The notes beneath the pieces are model-generated. The model did not search any database. It was not told where the DNA came from and worked only from the letters and a program-made list of their open reading frames with translations. A stretch of 6,551 nt of DNA from Caldifarciminota bacterium (lineage in GTDB: Bacteria > Hydrothermota > 32-111 > QNBC01), in assembly GCA_015486655.1 (NCBI GenBank), contig WFRF01000231.1, positions 1 to 6,551 of the forward strand. The letters are read 5' to 3'. A program made the position numbers and the translations under genes. Shown in pieces: positions 1 to 6,520 of the stretch. Every line of letters starts with the position of its first letter. The stretch's first letter is position 1.

Positions 1-762
1 GGCGGGAATCCCGATTATACGGCAATTCTTGACAATTACAGCTTCGGCAATCCCGACAAAGAAGAGATACTCGGTGATATAATTGTCGCTTCAAAGGCAA
101 TGTACGAAGCTGCGAAATTCTTTGATATACCCTTCATTTCGGGAAAGGACAGCCTTTACAACGAATTCAAAATAGGAGACAAAACAATCAACATTCCCCC
201 AACCATTCTGATTTCGGCAATATCCGTCATAGATGATATCAGGAAGACAATTTCATCCGATTTTAAATCAGCGCATAATCCGGTTTATCTTATTGGAGAA
301 ACATTTGAAGAACTCGGAGGTTCAATACTGTATGATAATCTGAAAATAGAGGGCGGTATAGCCCCTCAAGTGAACCTTGAAAGAGCAAAAAAGACACATT
401 CAACTCTTTATCAAGCCATAAAAAAGGGACTGATTGCATCCGCCCATGATCTTAGTGAGGGCGGTTTGGTAGTATCGGCAATTGAAATGGCAATCGGAGG
501 AAGATGCGGTTTCGAATTTGACATCTCCGAAATCACGGATGAAAATTATGATTTTTCCACTGTATTATTCTCCGAATCCGCATCCAGGTACCTCGTTGAA
601 GTAAAGGATGAAAAGGCATTTTCGGAACTTATGAAAGATGTCCCGGTTTATAAGCTTGGACATACCGCTGAAGGAAAAGAGATGCGATTCCTCTACAGAG
701 GCGCCGATTTGAATATAGATATGGAAACGGCAATAAACGAATGGAAAAGAGAATTGAGGTAA
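1..762 (+). CDS. purL: Phosphoribosylformylglycinamidine synthase, synthetase subunit PurL (C-terminal part; 5' end outside window)
   Basis: PurL makes formylglycinamidine ribonucleotide (FGAM) from FGAR, ATP and ammonia in the fourth step of cytosolic de novo purine synthesis. The frame is open from base 1, so the gene starts upstream and 253 residues are visible. Visible PurL signatures are the DN..FGNPD segment (fragment residues 11-19), SGKDSLYNE (47-55), HDLSEGG (149-155) and LFSESASRYLVEV (189-201), covering the end of the synthetase region and its last AIRS-like C-terminal domain. The GKDSLYNE form, rather than the GN.SLYNE usual in small PurS-dependent PurL, suggests a long PurL; that is inference because the N-terminus is missing. 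There is no fused glutaminase domain: the protein ends in a charged helix (NEWKRELR) and the glutaminase is the next gene. The GAGG near the end of this gene serves as the purQ ribosome-binding site. Confidence 0.95.
   Translation, partial: GGNPDYTAILDNYSFGNPDKEEILGDIIVASKAMYEAAKFFDIPFISGKDSLYNEFKIGDKTINIPPTILISAISVIDDIRKTISSDFKSAHNPVYLIGETFEELGGSILYDNLKIEGGIAPQVNLERAKKTHSTLYQAIKKGLIASAHDLSEGGLVVSAIEMAIGGRCGFEFDISEITDENYDFSTVLFSESASRYLVEVKDEKAFSELMKDVPVYKLGHTAEGKEMRFLYRGADLNIDMETAINEWKRELR
756..759 (+). promoter_or_regulatory. Ribosome-binding site for purQ (decides the start)
   Basis: GAGG lies 5 bases before the ATG at 765 and inside the last codons of purL. It supports the start at 765 over the in-frame ATG at 741. 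Confidence 0.7.
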
Positions 763-764
763 TT

Positions 765-1550
765 ATGAAAATTAGAGCGGCATTACTATACACCGAAGGT
801 ACTAACTGCGATCTCGAAACAGAAAATGCTTTTAAAATGGCGGGTATTGAAACAGAAACATTGATTTTGAATCAGATTATAGAAAATAATGGAAATTTCG
901 ACAAGTATCACATTATTGCCATCCCGGGAGGATTCTCGTACGGTGACGATATTTCAGCAGGAAAAGTATTCGCCGATTTGCTTATGCACTATAAAAGCGA
1001 GGAAATTTCCAGGTTTATATCTCAGGGAAAATTGATAATAGGTATTTGTAACGGCTTTCAGGTACTTGTAAAGACAGGACTTTTGCCGGATATTTCCGGA
1101 AATCATAAGGTAGAATCCACACTTGCATTTAACGATTCCGGCGTTTTTATCGACAGGTGGGTAAGTTTAAAAGTGAACAAAAAGAGCATTTCAAAATTTA
1201 TCGATGAAGGTTTTCCGGAACTAACGGAGCTTCCCATTGCACATGCCGAAGGGAAATTCATAACTTCCAACGATATTCTGGATAAAATTTCACAAAACGG
1301 TCAGATTGTTTTTCAATACGCATCTCCGGAAGGAATTGTCAGTATGGATTATAATCCCAACGGTTCATTGATGAATATTGCGGGAATCTGTGATAAAACG
1401 GGGCAGATACTTGGGCTTATGCCTCACCCCGAGAGATTCGTAACACCCTATCATCATCCGACATGGAGAAGAAAAAAGATTGGAGAAGACAGCACCGGGC
1501 TTTTAATCTTTAAAAATGCCGCAAATTATATTAAAAATAACGTAATATAA
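765..1550 (+). CDS. purQ: Phosphoribosylformylglycinamidine synthase, glutaminase subunit PurQ
   Basis: PurQ is a class I glutamine amidotransferase that hydrolyses glutamine and passes ammonia to PurL for FGAM synthesis. The protein has 261 residues, longer than the roughly 225 of Bacillus-type PurQ and fitting the longer form that ends in a HHPTWRR segment. Visible motifs are IPGGFSYGDD (53-62), the nucleophile elbow GICNGFQ with Cys95, HAEGKF (160-165) and the His/Glu pair in MPHPER (His221, Glu223). I chose the ATG at 765 because MKIRAALLYTEGTNCD starts like known PurQ proteins and GAGG at 756-759 lies 5 bases before it. The in-frame ATG at 741 would add eight residues that overlap purL and lack such a site. 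Only 2 bases separate it from the purL stop, so the two subunits are very likely co-transcribed and translationally linked. Confidence 0.95.
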   Translation: MKIRAALLYTEGTNCDLETENAFKMAGIETETLILNQIIENNGNFDKYHIIAIPGGFSYGDDISAGKVFADLLMHYKSEEISRFISQGKLIIGICNGFQVLVKTGLLPDISGNHKVESTLAFNDSGVFIDRWVSLKVNKKSISKFIDEGFPELTELPIAHAEGKFITSNDILDKISQNGQIVFQYASPEGIVSMDYNPNGSLMNIAGICDKTGQILGLMPHPERFVTPYHHPTWRRKKIGEDSTGLLIFKNAANYIKNNVI

Positions 1551-1555
1551 CGAAT

Positions 1556-2188
1556 ATGAACAATAAAGATAAAGATTTAACCTTGAAATCCGAGAATATG
1601 CTCAAACATATGCGACTGAGGCGTTCGGTTAGGGCATTTGAGAAAGCCGCACCCCCCATAGAAGTTATTGAGAATTGTATAAGTATTGCCGCAAGCGCCC
1701 CTTCCGGAGCAAATGATCAACCGTGGACATTTGTTATTGTAAAAGACAATGATGTTAAAACCGCTGTAAGAAGGGAAGCCGAGAAAATTGAAAAAGAATT
1801 TTACGAGAAACGAATATCAAAGGAATGGAAGGAACGACTGGTTCCCCTTAACGTAGATCCTAAAAAAACCTTCCTCGAAGAAGCACCCTACCTTATATGT
1901 ATTTTTGTTCAGAGATATCATTTCGATGAAAAGGGAAAAATTGTAAAACATTACTATCCATTTGAATCCGTGGGTATCGCTACGGGATTCTTAATCTCCG
2001 CACTCCATAATCTCGGAATTTCCACTTTAACATACACACCAAGCCCCATGGGCTTTCTAAGTAAAATTTTAAAAAGACCGAAAAACGAAACACCTTTTAT
2101 GATTTTGGTTACGGGATACCCGAAAAGTTCTTACAAACCGCCTAAAATAAAGAAGAAAAAAAGGGAAGATTATATTATCATTGTCTAA
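1556..2188 (+). CDS. Nitroreductase-family flavoprotein, iodotyrosine deiodinase (IYD)-like
   Basis: This 210-residue protein has the FMN-dependent nitroreductase fold: RRSVR at 22-26 for the FMN phosphate, APSGAN at 48-53, QPW at 55-57 and a C-terminal GYP. Compared from memory with human iodotyrosine deiodinase, it matches RRSVR, APSGA, PWTFV.VKD.DVK, KVHYY/IVKHYY, ALxNxG and GRP/KRP in order. The residues that hold the amino-acid part of halotyrosine in IYD (Glu157, Tyr161, Lys182) fall on Glu79, Tyr83 and Lys104 with no gap, and the FMN-contacting Thr239 falls on Thr161. This predicts reductive removal of halogen from halotyrosines, or reduction of a related phenol, in the cytoplasm; no membrane anchor is present. 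It begins 5 bases after purQ, so it shares that operon, without an obvious functional link. The ATG at 1556 has no clear ribosome-binding site. The ATGs at 1598 (weak GAGAA upstream) and 1610 are alternatives that keep the whole domain. The tail is lysine-rich (198-203). Confidence 0.85.
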   Translation: MNNKDKDLTLKSENMLKHMRLRRSVRAFEKAAPPIEVIENCISIAASAPSGANDQPWTFVIVKDNDVKTAVRREAEKIEKEFYEKRISKEWKERLVPLNVDPKKTFLEEAPYLICIFVQRYHFDEKGKIVKHYYPFESVGIATGFLISALHNLGISTLTYTPSPMGFLSKILKRPKNETPFMILVTGYPKSSYKPPKIKKKKREDYIIIV

Positions 2189-3030
2189 TGGATTGCTTTT
2201 AACAGGTTTGTTATAATCCCCGGAGCATGAATAACGCCCTTCCGAAGCATAACAAACATATTCATGGAAAAACTCAGAAAAAAATGCGACAGGACTGCCG
2301 GATAAACGGATTTAAAATAAACCGTCAGGTACCCGAGTAAAATACCACCGAAAATAGAGCTGTAAATTTCCATTTCCGGTTTGCCGTAATGTGCAAGTGA
2401 AAATATAATCGTACTTATGGCTATTGCAAGGAACAACCCTGTTTTTTCCCTCAATACGGGGATTAAAAAACCTCTAAATAAAAACTCCCAGGAAAACATA
2501 AAAAGAAGAAACGCTAATTCATAGAAAACAATTTCGCCGTTTGATTTTACATAGTACTTATAAAGAGGGTAGACACGAAGAAAATCCCTATTTGCCGAGA
2601 AATACGCGGTCCCGATTACAATAAACACAAAGATTACGGCAACAACGGGTAACCATACTTTCCACCTGCCCAAACCGAGATAAAATTTCCCGAATTGATT
2701 GTATAATTTCAGGAGAATAAACGCATATACAAGCGAAAATATAAAAAAGATTACCAAAACTGTCGGCAAAATGCCTTTGTTTTTAAAAACAACGAGAATT
2801 ACAAGATCAATGACTGCAATTGAAATTGTAATATATGATAATTTGTTTCCTATTTGATATAAAACGCCATCATATATAAAAACGGGAAGAATAAAAAATA
2901 AGAGAAGTGATTCGGATACCCATATAAGCGGCGGATGCCACAACATTCGGTTTATGGCAAAGACAATGGCGAATGACAGATAGATTAAAACGGAACCGAT
3001 TGCTATGTTGTCAAACTCGTTAGAGGCCAT
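2185..3030 (-). CDS. CPBP-family intramembrane protein (CAAX protease/bacteriocin-processing type)
   Basis: This 281-residue, very hydrophobic protein has about eight or nine predicted membrane helices, roughly at 10-27, 36-53, 66-82, 89-108, 125-145, 168-190, 198-213, 223-238 and 243-261 (judged by eye). The C-terminal third carries the CPBP (Abi/Rce1-like) pattern: WEFLFRG at 181-187, FSLAH at 210-214 followed by GKPEMEIYSSIFGGILLGYL, and AVLSHFF with His249. The classic motif 1 is EExxxR; here the first Glu is Trp181 and only Glu182 and Arg186 remain. The classic HxxxN is HxxxS (Ser253). Similar WEF..RG forms occur in bacterial CPBP proteins as far as I recall, so it may be an active variant or a non-proteolytic member. 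Its ATG overlaps the stop of the MoaD-like gene (TAATG), which implies translational coupling. The gene ends convergently on the IYD-like gene with a 4-base overlap. Substrate and role are unknown. Confidence 0.8.
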   Translation of the reverse strand: MASNEFDNIAIGSVLIYLSFAIVFAINRMLWHPPLIWVSESLLLFFILPVFIYDGVLYQIGNKLSYITISIAVIDLVILVVFKNKGILPTVLVIFFIFSLVYAFILLKLYNQFGKFYLGLGRWKVWLPVVAVIFVFIVIGTAYFSANRDFLRVYPLYKYYVKSNGEIVFYELAFLLFMFSWEFLFRGFLIPVLREKTGLFLAIAISTIIFSLAHYGKPEMEIYSSIFGGILLGYLTVYFKSVYPAVLSHFFLSFSMNMFVMLRKGVIHAPGIITNLLKAIH

Positions 3031-3254
3031 TAACCACCCGATATAAAAGGTATAAGAGAAATTTCGTCTTCATTTCCTACGAGACTGTCTTTGGGTATGG
3101 CTTTACCGTTCTTCTCCACAACAAAAACATACTTCTCGGGGACACCGACATCTCTTAAAAGCTCGTTAATTTTAATCGGTTCAGAGATATCTCTTTCAAC
3201 AGATTCCCTGTTATCGATATACTGCCTTAAAATTCCGTATACTCTGATTTTCAT
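3030..3254 (-). CDS. MoaD/ThiS-family sulfur carrier protein, probably for the AOR pterin cofactor
   Basis: This small protein of 74 residues fits the size of MoaD/ThiS beta-grasp carriers (about 65-90). It starts with the strand MKIRVYGILRQYI, has a middle helix around INELLRDVGVPEKY (29-42), a second sheet FVVEKNGKAI (44-53), the DSLVGNEDEISLIPFISGG end and the required C-terminal Gly-Gly (73-74), which is adenylated and thiocarboxylated in this family. MoaD supplies sulfur for the dithiolene of molybdopterin and tungstopterin; ThiS does so for thiamine. Its position 35 bases after an AOR gene favours the pterin role, but this is inference because no moaE, moeB or thiamine gene is in view. 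No clear ribosome-binding site precedes the ATG: the leader is a hairpin and a T-run. The two terminal glycine codons (GGT GGT) form a weak SD-like stretch just before the ATG of the following CPBP gene. Confidence 0.85.
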   Translation of the reverse strand: MKIRVYGILRQYIDNRESVERDISEPIKINELLRDVGVPEKYVFVVEKNGKAIPKDSLVGNEDEISLIPFISGG

Positions 3255-3258
3255 TTAC

Positions 3259-3287
3259 AAAAAAGAGAGGGGGTATATACCCCCTCT
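3259..3287 (-). terminator. Intrinsic terminator-like hairpin between AOR and the MoaD-like gene
   Basis: A perfect 22-base palindrome (3266-3287, half-site AGAGGGGGTAT on the minus strand) begins 2 bases after the AOR stop codon. On the minus strand it is followed by a C and six Ts (3264-3259). The GC-rich stem with a T-run is the standard form of a Rho-independent terminator acting leftwards. The plus-strand exit has no T-run, so it should work in one direction only. The downstream gene starts only 4 bases past the T-run and no promoter fits in between, so partial read-through is the likely way moaD and CPBP are expressed. Confidence 0.8.
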
Positions 3288-3289
3288 TA

Positions 3290-5182
3290 CTATATACCTG
3301 CGGCTAAATTTTCGTCCACTACATCAAGCAGGTCAAGTGACGCCAGTTTTATTCCCGTGGGTGTGCTATCCTTTGACCAACCTCTTGCCATGTAGTATTC
3401 ATCCAACATATGCTGCAATTCTTCTTCGCTTACATAAGCACCTTTTGATACACCTTTTGGAATGGGATTGTGAGTGACTCTGTAAGGCAACGTATCGTAT
3501 TTTCTGTCTATTCCCTCCCTTATGTTAAACATCTTCTGAAGATTATATACCCTCTCACCTATTGTCATCACATCGGCATCAATCATTTCTCCGCCTGTAA
3601 TGGCATTGTTGAGTTCGGGAATACCTTCGAGGAAATACATGTGTCTTGAGAATTTGCACAATCCGAAAATATCATACGTTGTTGCCAGATCCTCTGCGGA
3701 TTTAACTTCAAACCCTTTCCAATCACTGCTCAATCTGTCAATGCCTTTGTATTTCCACCAGCTTCCGCCGAGTTCAATGCCGTATACACCTGCCGTTAAG
3801 TGACATGCACCTCTCACTGAAACAGCAAGAGCCAAAGCCATTCCTTTTATTCCCCTTACATCGTATGCGGGAAGCTCAAGGCCCTTTATATTGATGGCAA
3901 ACTGATCCGAATTCTTTCCGAGCTTTTCCGCTGCGGCTTTTGTCCCGTCTGCGAGTAGTTCACCTATATACCCTTCTCTTTTTGCCATCTTTTTCAGAAC
4001 TTCTATTGCGGCATCGGCATTTCCGAAGGTGAGTTCTATACCTTCCATTTTATCTTTATCGAGCAAATCTTTTTCATACGCTTCCATTGCCCAGGCAATT
4101 GTTACTCCTGCCGAAATTGCGTCGAATCCTTCCCTGTCACAGATTTCGTTCATCATGGCCACAGCTTCGACATCATCTATTTCCAACACACCGCCGAGAG
4201 AATAGAGAACTTCATACTCAATACCGTCTACCTTGGTTCCGGCATATTTCCCCTCTTTCACCTCAATTATCCTTCCGCACGGTTTCGTACATGTGGGGCA
4301 GGGATGGTGTCTCACCGTATATTTTGGTGACCAGTAGTACGGATCTATATGAGACTTTTCGCCCTCTTTCAGATTGTCATAAACCGACTGGAAATATCCC
4401 CACTGCCAGTTTCTCGAGGGAAATGTTCCTCTCTCTCTGTTCATCCAATCATAGAATTCACCTGAACCGTAATCCATGTCCGCCTTTGTTGCCGGATGTT
4501 CTTTTATAATGTTAACCCATTTTTTGTTCAGTTCTTTTAACTTCTCTTCATCGGAAAATTCTATCTTTTTATCACCTTTCATTATTACGGCTTTTAGATT
4601 CTTTGATCCGAATACGGCTCCGCCGCCTGCTCTTGCCGCCTGTCTTTCTTCGAAATCAACACCTGAAATTTTGCTTAAATTCTCTCCGGCTCTGCCAATG
4701 GCACATGTTCTGTAAGCTTTCCCGTATTTCTCTCTCAATTTTTCCTGTGTTAAAACGGAATCCATACCTCTGTACTCTTCGGCATCAATGAATTCCACAT
4801 TTTCGTTATCAATTTTCAATGTAACGAGATTATCACTTTTTCCTTTGATTATGATTGCATCCACACCGGATTTTCTCATCTCGACACCGAGATATGCACC
4901 TACAATGGCTCTACCAAAACCGCCCGTTAAAGGGGATTTAAATGTCATTGCACTTTTTGAGCCCGTGGGAATCCCCGTTCCTACAAATAAACCGGGTGAA
5001 AAAACCACTACGTTATCCGGTCCCAGGGGATCTATTTTACCGTCTGTTTCTTTATACAGAAAATAGGTGGCAATACCGAGTCCCATATTATATTTTTTGT
5101 ATACGTCATCATTAACCGGAACTATTTCGGCTTTCTTTGAGCTAAGATCAATTTTAAGTACCTTATTCCATACACCTTTCAT
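3290..5182 (-). CDS. Tungsten-dependent aldehyde:ferredoxin oxidoreductase (AOR family)
   Basis: AOR-family enzymes oxidise aldehydes to carboxylic acids with ferredoxin as electron acceptor, using a tungsten bis-pterin centre and one [4Fe-4S] cluster; they act in the cytoplasm of anaerobes. The length of 630 residues is normal. The N-terminal domain is complete, from GVWNKVLKIDLSS through GTGIPTGSKSAMTFKSPLTGGFGRA and RAGGGAVFGSKNLKAV. Cluster ligands are Cys295, Cys298, Cys302 (CPTCTKPC) and Cys509, spaced like Pyrococcus furiosus AOR (288, 291, 295, 494). Pterin motifs are DREGFD (349-354) and DIFGLC (504-509). RGACHL places His461 at the position of the P. furiosus active-site His448, and GIEYE (Glu322) fits its Glu313. 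The substrate cannot be read from the sequence. The start at 5182 is set by AAAGGAGG at 5188-5195. It has its own promoter and is followed by a hairpin, then a MoaD-like carrier that may help build its cofactor. Confidence 0.95.
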   Translation of the reverse strand: MKGVWNKVLKIDLSSKKAEIVPVNDDVYKKYNMGLGIATYFLYKETDGKIDPLGPDNVVVFSPGLFVGTGIPTGSKSAMTFKSPLTGGFGRAIVGAYLGVEMRKSGVDAIIIKGKSDNLVTLKIDNENVEFIDAEEYRGMDSVLTQEKLREKYGKAYRTCAIGRAGENLSKISGVDFEERQAARAGGGAVFGSKNLKAVIMKGDKKIEFSDEEKLKELNKKWVNIIKEHPATKADMDYGSGEFYDWMNRERGTFPSRNWQWGYFQSVYDNLKEGEKSHIDPYYWSPKYTVRHHPCPTCTKPCGRIIEVKEGKYAGTKVDGIEYEVLYSLGGVLEIDDVEAVAMMNEICDREGFDAISAGVTIAWAMEAYEKDLLDKDKMEGIELTFGNADAAIEVLKKMAKREGYIGELLADGTKAAAEKLGKNSDQFAINIKGLELPAYDVRGIKGMALALAVSVRGACHLTAGVYGIELGGSWWKYKGIDRLSSDWKGFEVKSAEDLATTYDIFGLCKFSRHMYFLEGIPELNNAITGGEMIDADVMTIGERVYNLQKMFNIREGIDRKYDTLPYRVTHNPIPKGVSKGAYVSEEELQHMLDEYYMARGWSKDSTPTGIKLASLDLLDVVDENLAAGI

Positions 5183-5187
5183 CAGAA

Positions 5188-5195
5188 CCTCCTTT
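5188..5195 (-). promoter_or_regulatory. Strong ribosome-binding site of the AOR gene
   Basis: AAAGGAGG on the minus strand, 5 bases before the ATG at 5182. It is the strongest ribosome-binding site in the window and suggests high AOR translation. Confidence 0.85.
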
Positions 5196-5208
5196 AATAT
5201 TTGGCTAT

Positions 5209-5237
5209 ATGATATAATATTTACATATTTATGTCAA
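5209..5237 (-). promoter_or_regulatory. Sigma70-type promoter of the AOR gene
   Basis: On the minus strand a perfect -35 TTGACA (5237-5232) is followed after exactly 17 bases by TATCAT (5214-5209). Transcription would start near 5202, giving a leader of about 20 bases that contains the ribosome-binding site. The -35 box contains the TGA stop codon of the upstream barrel-protein gene, so this promoter sits in a 51-base gap and borrows coding sequence. Confidence 0.75.
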
Positions 5238-6484
5238 TCTTTATAATTCAAAAACCGATATATGAATTCCGCTTTCAGATTTATGCTGTTCCCCGCTCCC
5301 ACTTGATACAGGTCGCCTATCTCCGCATTAAAGCTTATCCTCTCTTTTTTGTATTCGAAAATAACTTTCGGACAAATATAATACTTAACGGTACCTGAGA
5401 GAAAATTATTGGCGGGGAATTCCTCTTCACTAAAACCGCCCCCCGAGGGCCATTCGGCATCAATACTCCCCTCACCTTTTCTCTTGAAATACCCTTTGAA
5501 CCCAAATGACATTTCTCCCATATTTTTGTTTATTTTCAAATACAATCTGTCAAAATCGTTTCCCTCCTCCGTTCCTATGGGGAAACCGTATGCCGTAAAT
5601 CTACCTGCGGGGGCATATAGGCCGTAAGTCCATCTTGTTGCAAGGGAATATTCCAGAGTTACATCCACTCCGCATATTCCGAATGAATCCCCCAGTGTAA
5701 AAGCCAGGTGATTGGGTTCGTTCATATCACCCGGAGGATTGTCATATTGAAAATCATCTATCAACAATTCCGAATAGATATTGTGCCTCCGGAACCGTTG
5801 TTCTACTGATATGTCCCAAAATACATTTGTCGGAACGGAATTCCCCTCATCAGGATCGTTCCATTGTAAAACATATAAAACATTCAATGGATTTAGAAAT
5901 TCTAAAGGAAAGGTTTCACCGTCTTTATAGTAAATCAACACTGCTTCTGCAAGTGAAATTTTCGTTTTATTAAATAATAACTTAATTCTATGTGCGGTTA
6001 TATACCTGTTAAAATGATACTTAACCGTTGATGTGTCTCCTACAACATCATTCACCGTTGAATATATGCGATTTAATAAAAAATTAACCGATGAAAATTC
6101 GATGTTTTTGTATTTTAAAGCATAATGAAAATTATTCAGAGGAAGATAACCGGAGAAAAGCAATGGGGAAACTCCCTCCCCCCATCTAACGGATTTTTTA
6201 CCTGCACCGATTCGAAAAATATCATTCTCATATGAAATATACCCCGTTCGCATATTCATACCCACAATATTTTTAAAGAGCCTCTTCGGAGGCAATGTTG
6301 TGTCAATAAATTTAAGATCAGGTTGAAATTCAATTTTAAATCCGCATGTATCAAAAGCAACATAGGGTTCTATAGAAAACAGATTTAAACTGTCCTTTTT
6401 ATAACCAGTAAAAAGTTCGGCTTTAACCGATGCATTTATTATTGCCGGAAATAGTAAAATCAGAAGCAATTGCAGTTTCTTCAT
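5234..6484 (-). CDS. Outer-membrane beta-barrel protein resembling the capsule-assembly protein Wzi
   Basis: The protein has 416 residues and starts with a signal peptide (MKK, then a hydrophobic core at 4-16, likely cut near the INA at 16-18 or just after). The rest is rich in alternating hydrophobic/aromatic strands typical of an outer-membrane barrel and ends in a strand (AEFIYRFL) near the C-terminus. The order of segments resembles Wzi-like proteins: IGAGKKSVRWGEG (92-104), a strand pair with SGYLPLNNFHYALKYKNIEFS, then AHRIKLLF (164-171), the ISLAEAVLIYY strand (176-186), LEFLNPLNVLYVLQWND (194-210) and the marker SELLIDDFQYDN (238-249). Wzi binds capsule polysaccharide at the outer face of the outer membrane; whether this homologue does so is inference from pattern alone. 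No polysaccharide gene is in view. The start at 6484 has no ribosome-binding site and lies 8 bases from a -10 box. Three cysteines (47, 271, 371) are present. Confidence 0.7.
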   Translation of the reverse strand: MKKLQLLLILLFPAIINASVKAELFTGYKKDSLNLFSIEPYVAFDTCGFKIEFQPDLKFIDTTLPPKRLFKNIVGMNMRTGYISYENDIFRIGAGKKSVRWGEGVSPLLFSGYLPLNNFHYALKYKNIEFSSVNFLLNRIYSTVNDVVGDTSTVKYHFNRYITAHRIKLLFNKTKISLAEAVLIYYKDGETFPLEFLNPLNVLYVLQWNDPDEGNSVPTNVFWDISVEQRFRRHNIYSELLIDDFQYDNPPGDMNEPNHLAFTLGDSFGICGVDVTLEYSLATRWTYGLYAPAGRFTAYGFPIGTEEGNDFDRLYLKINKNMGEMSFGFKGYFKRKGEGSIDAEWPSGGGFSEEEFPANNFLSGTVKYYICPKVIFEYKKERISFNAEIGDLYQVGAGNSINLKAEFIYRFLNYKD

Positions 6485-6492
6485 AGGAATAT

Positions 6493-6520
6493 ATTATAAA
6501 GAATAGGCACATTTCGTCAA
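6493..6520 (-). promoter_or_regulatory. Sigma70-type promoter of the Wzi-like gene, placed for a near-leaderless mRNA
   Basis: On the minus strand TTGACG (6520-6515) is followed after 16 bases by a perfect TATAAT (6498-6493). Only 8 bases separate the -10 box from the ATG at 6484, so the expected transcription start (about 7 bases after the box, near 6486) leaves about 2 untranslated bases. No Shine-Dalgarno sequence is present in this gap, which agrees with a leaderless transcript. Confidence 0.7.

Noticed and set aside
741..764. Earlier ATG for purQ overlapping the end of purL
   Set aside because: The extra eight residues do not belong to the usual PurQ start and the ATG at 765 has a well-spaced GAGG.
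2140..2165. A-rich run near the end of the IYD-like gene as a terminator for the CPBP gene
   Set aside because: It reads as a T-run on the minus strand but no stem precedes it, and it encodes the lysine-rich tail of the IYD-like protein.
3266..3287. Palindrome as an operator for a dimeric regulator
   Set aside because: It directly follows a stop codon and is followed by a T-run on the gene strand, so a terminator explains it better; an operator cannot be fully excluded.
3091..3477. Open plus-strand frame of 128 codons across moaD, the hairpin and the AOR 3' end
   Set aside because: It is antisense to two clear genes, has no recognisable domain and no ribosome-binding site that stands out.
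3600..5066. Several open plus-strand frames inside AOR
   Set aside because: They are antisense shadows of a strongly conserved enzyme; their proteins show no motif and are rich in Pro/Ser/Leu as expected from the reverse frame.
5409..5627. Plus-strand frame of 72 codons inside the barrel-protein gene
   Set aside because: Antisense shadow without domain or start signals.
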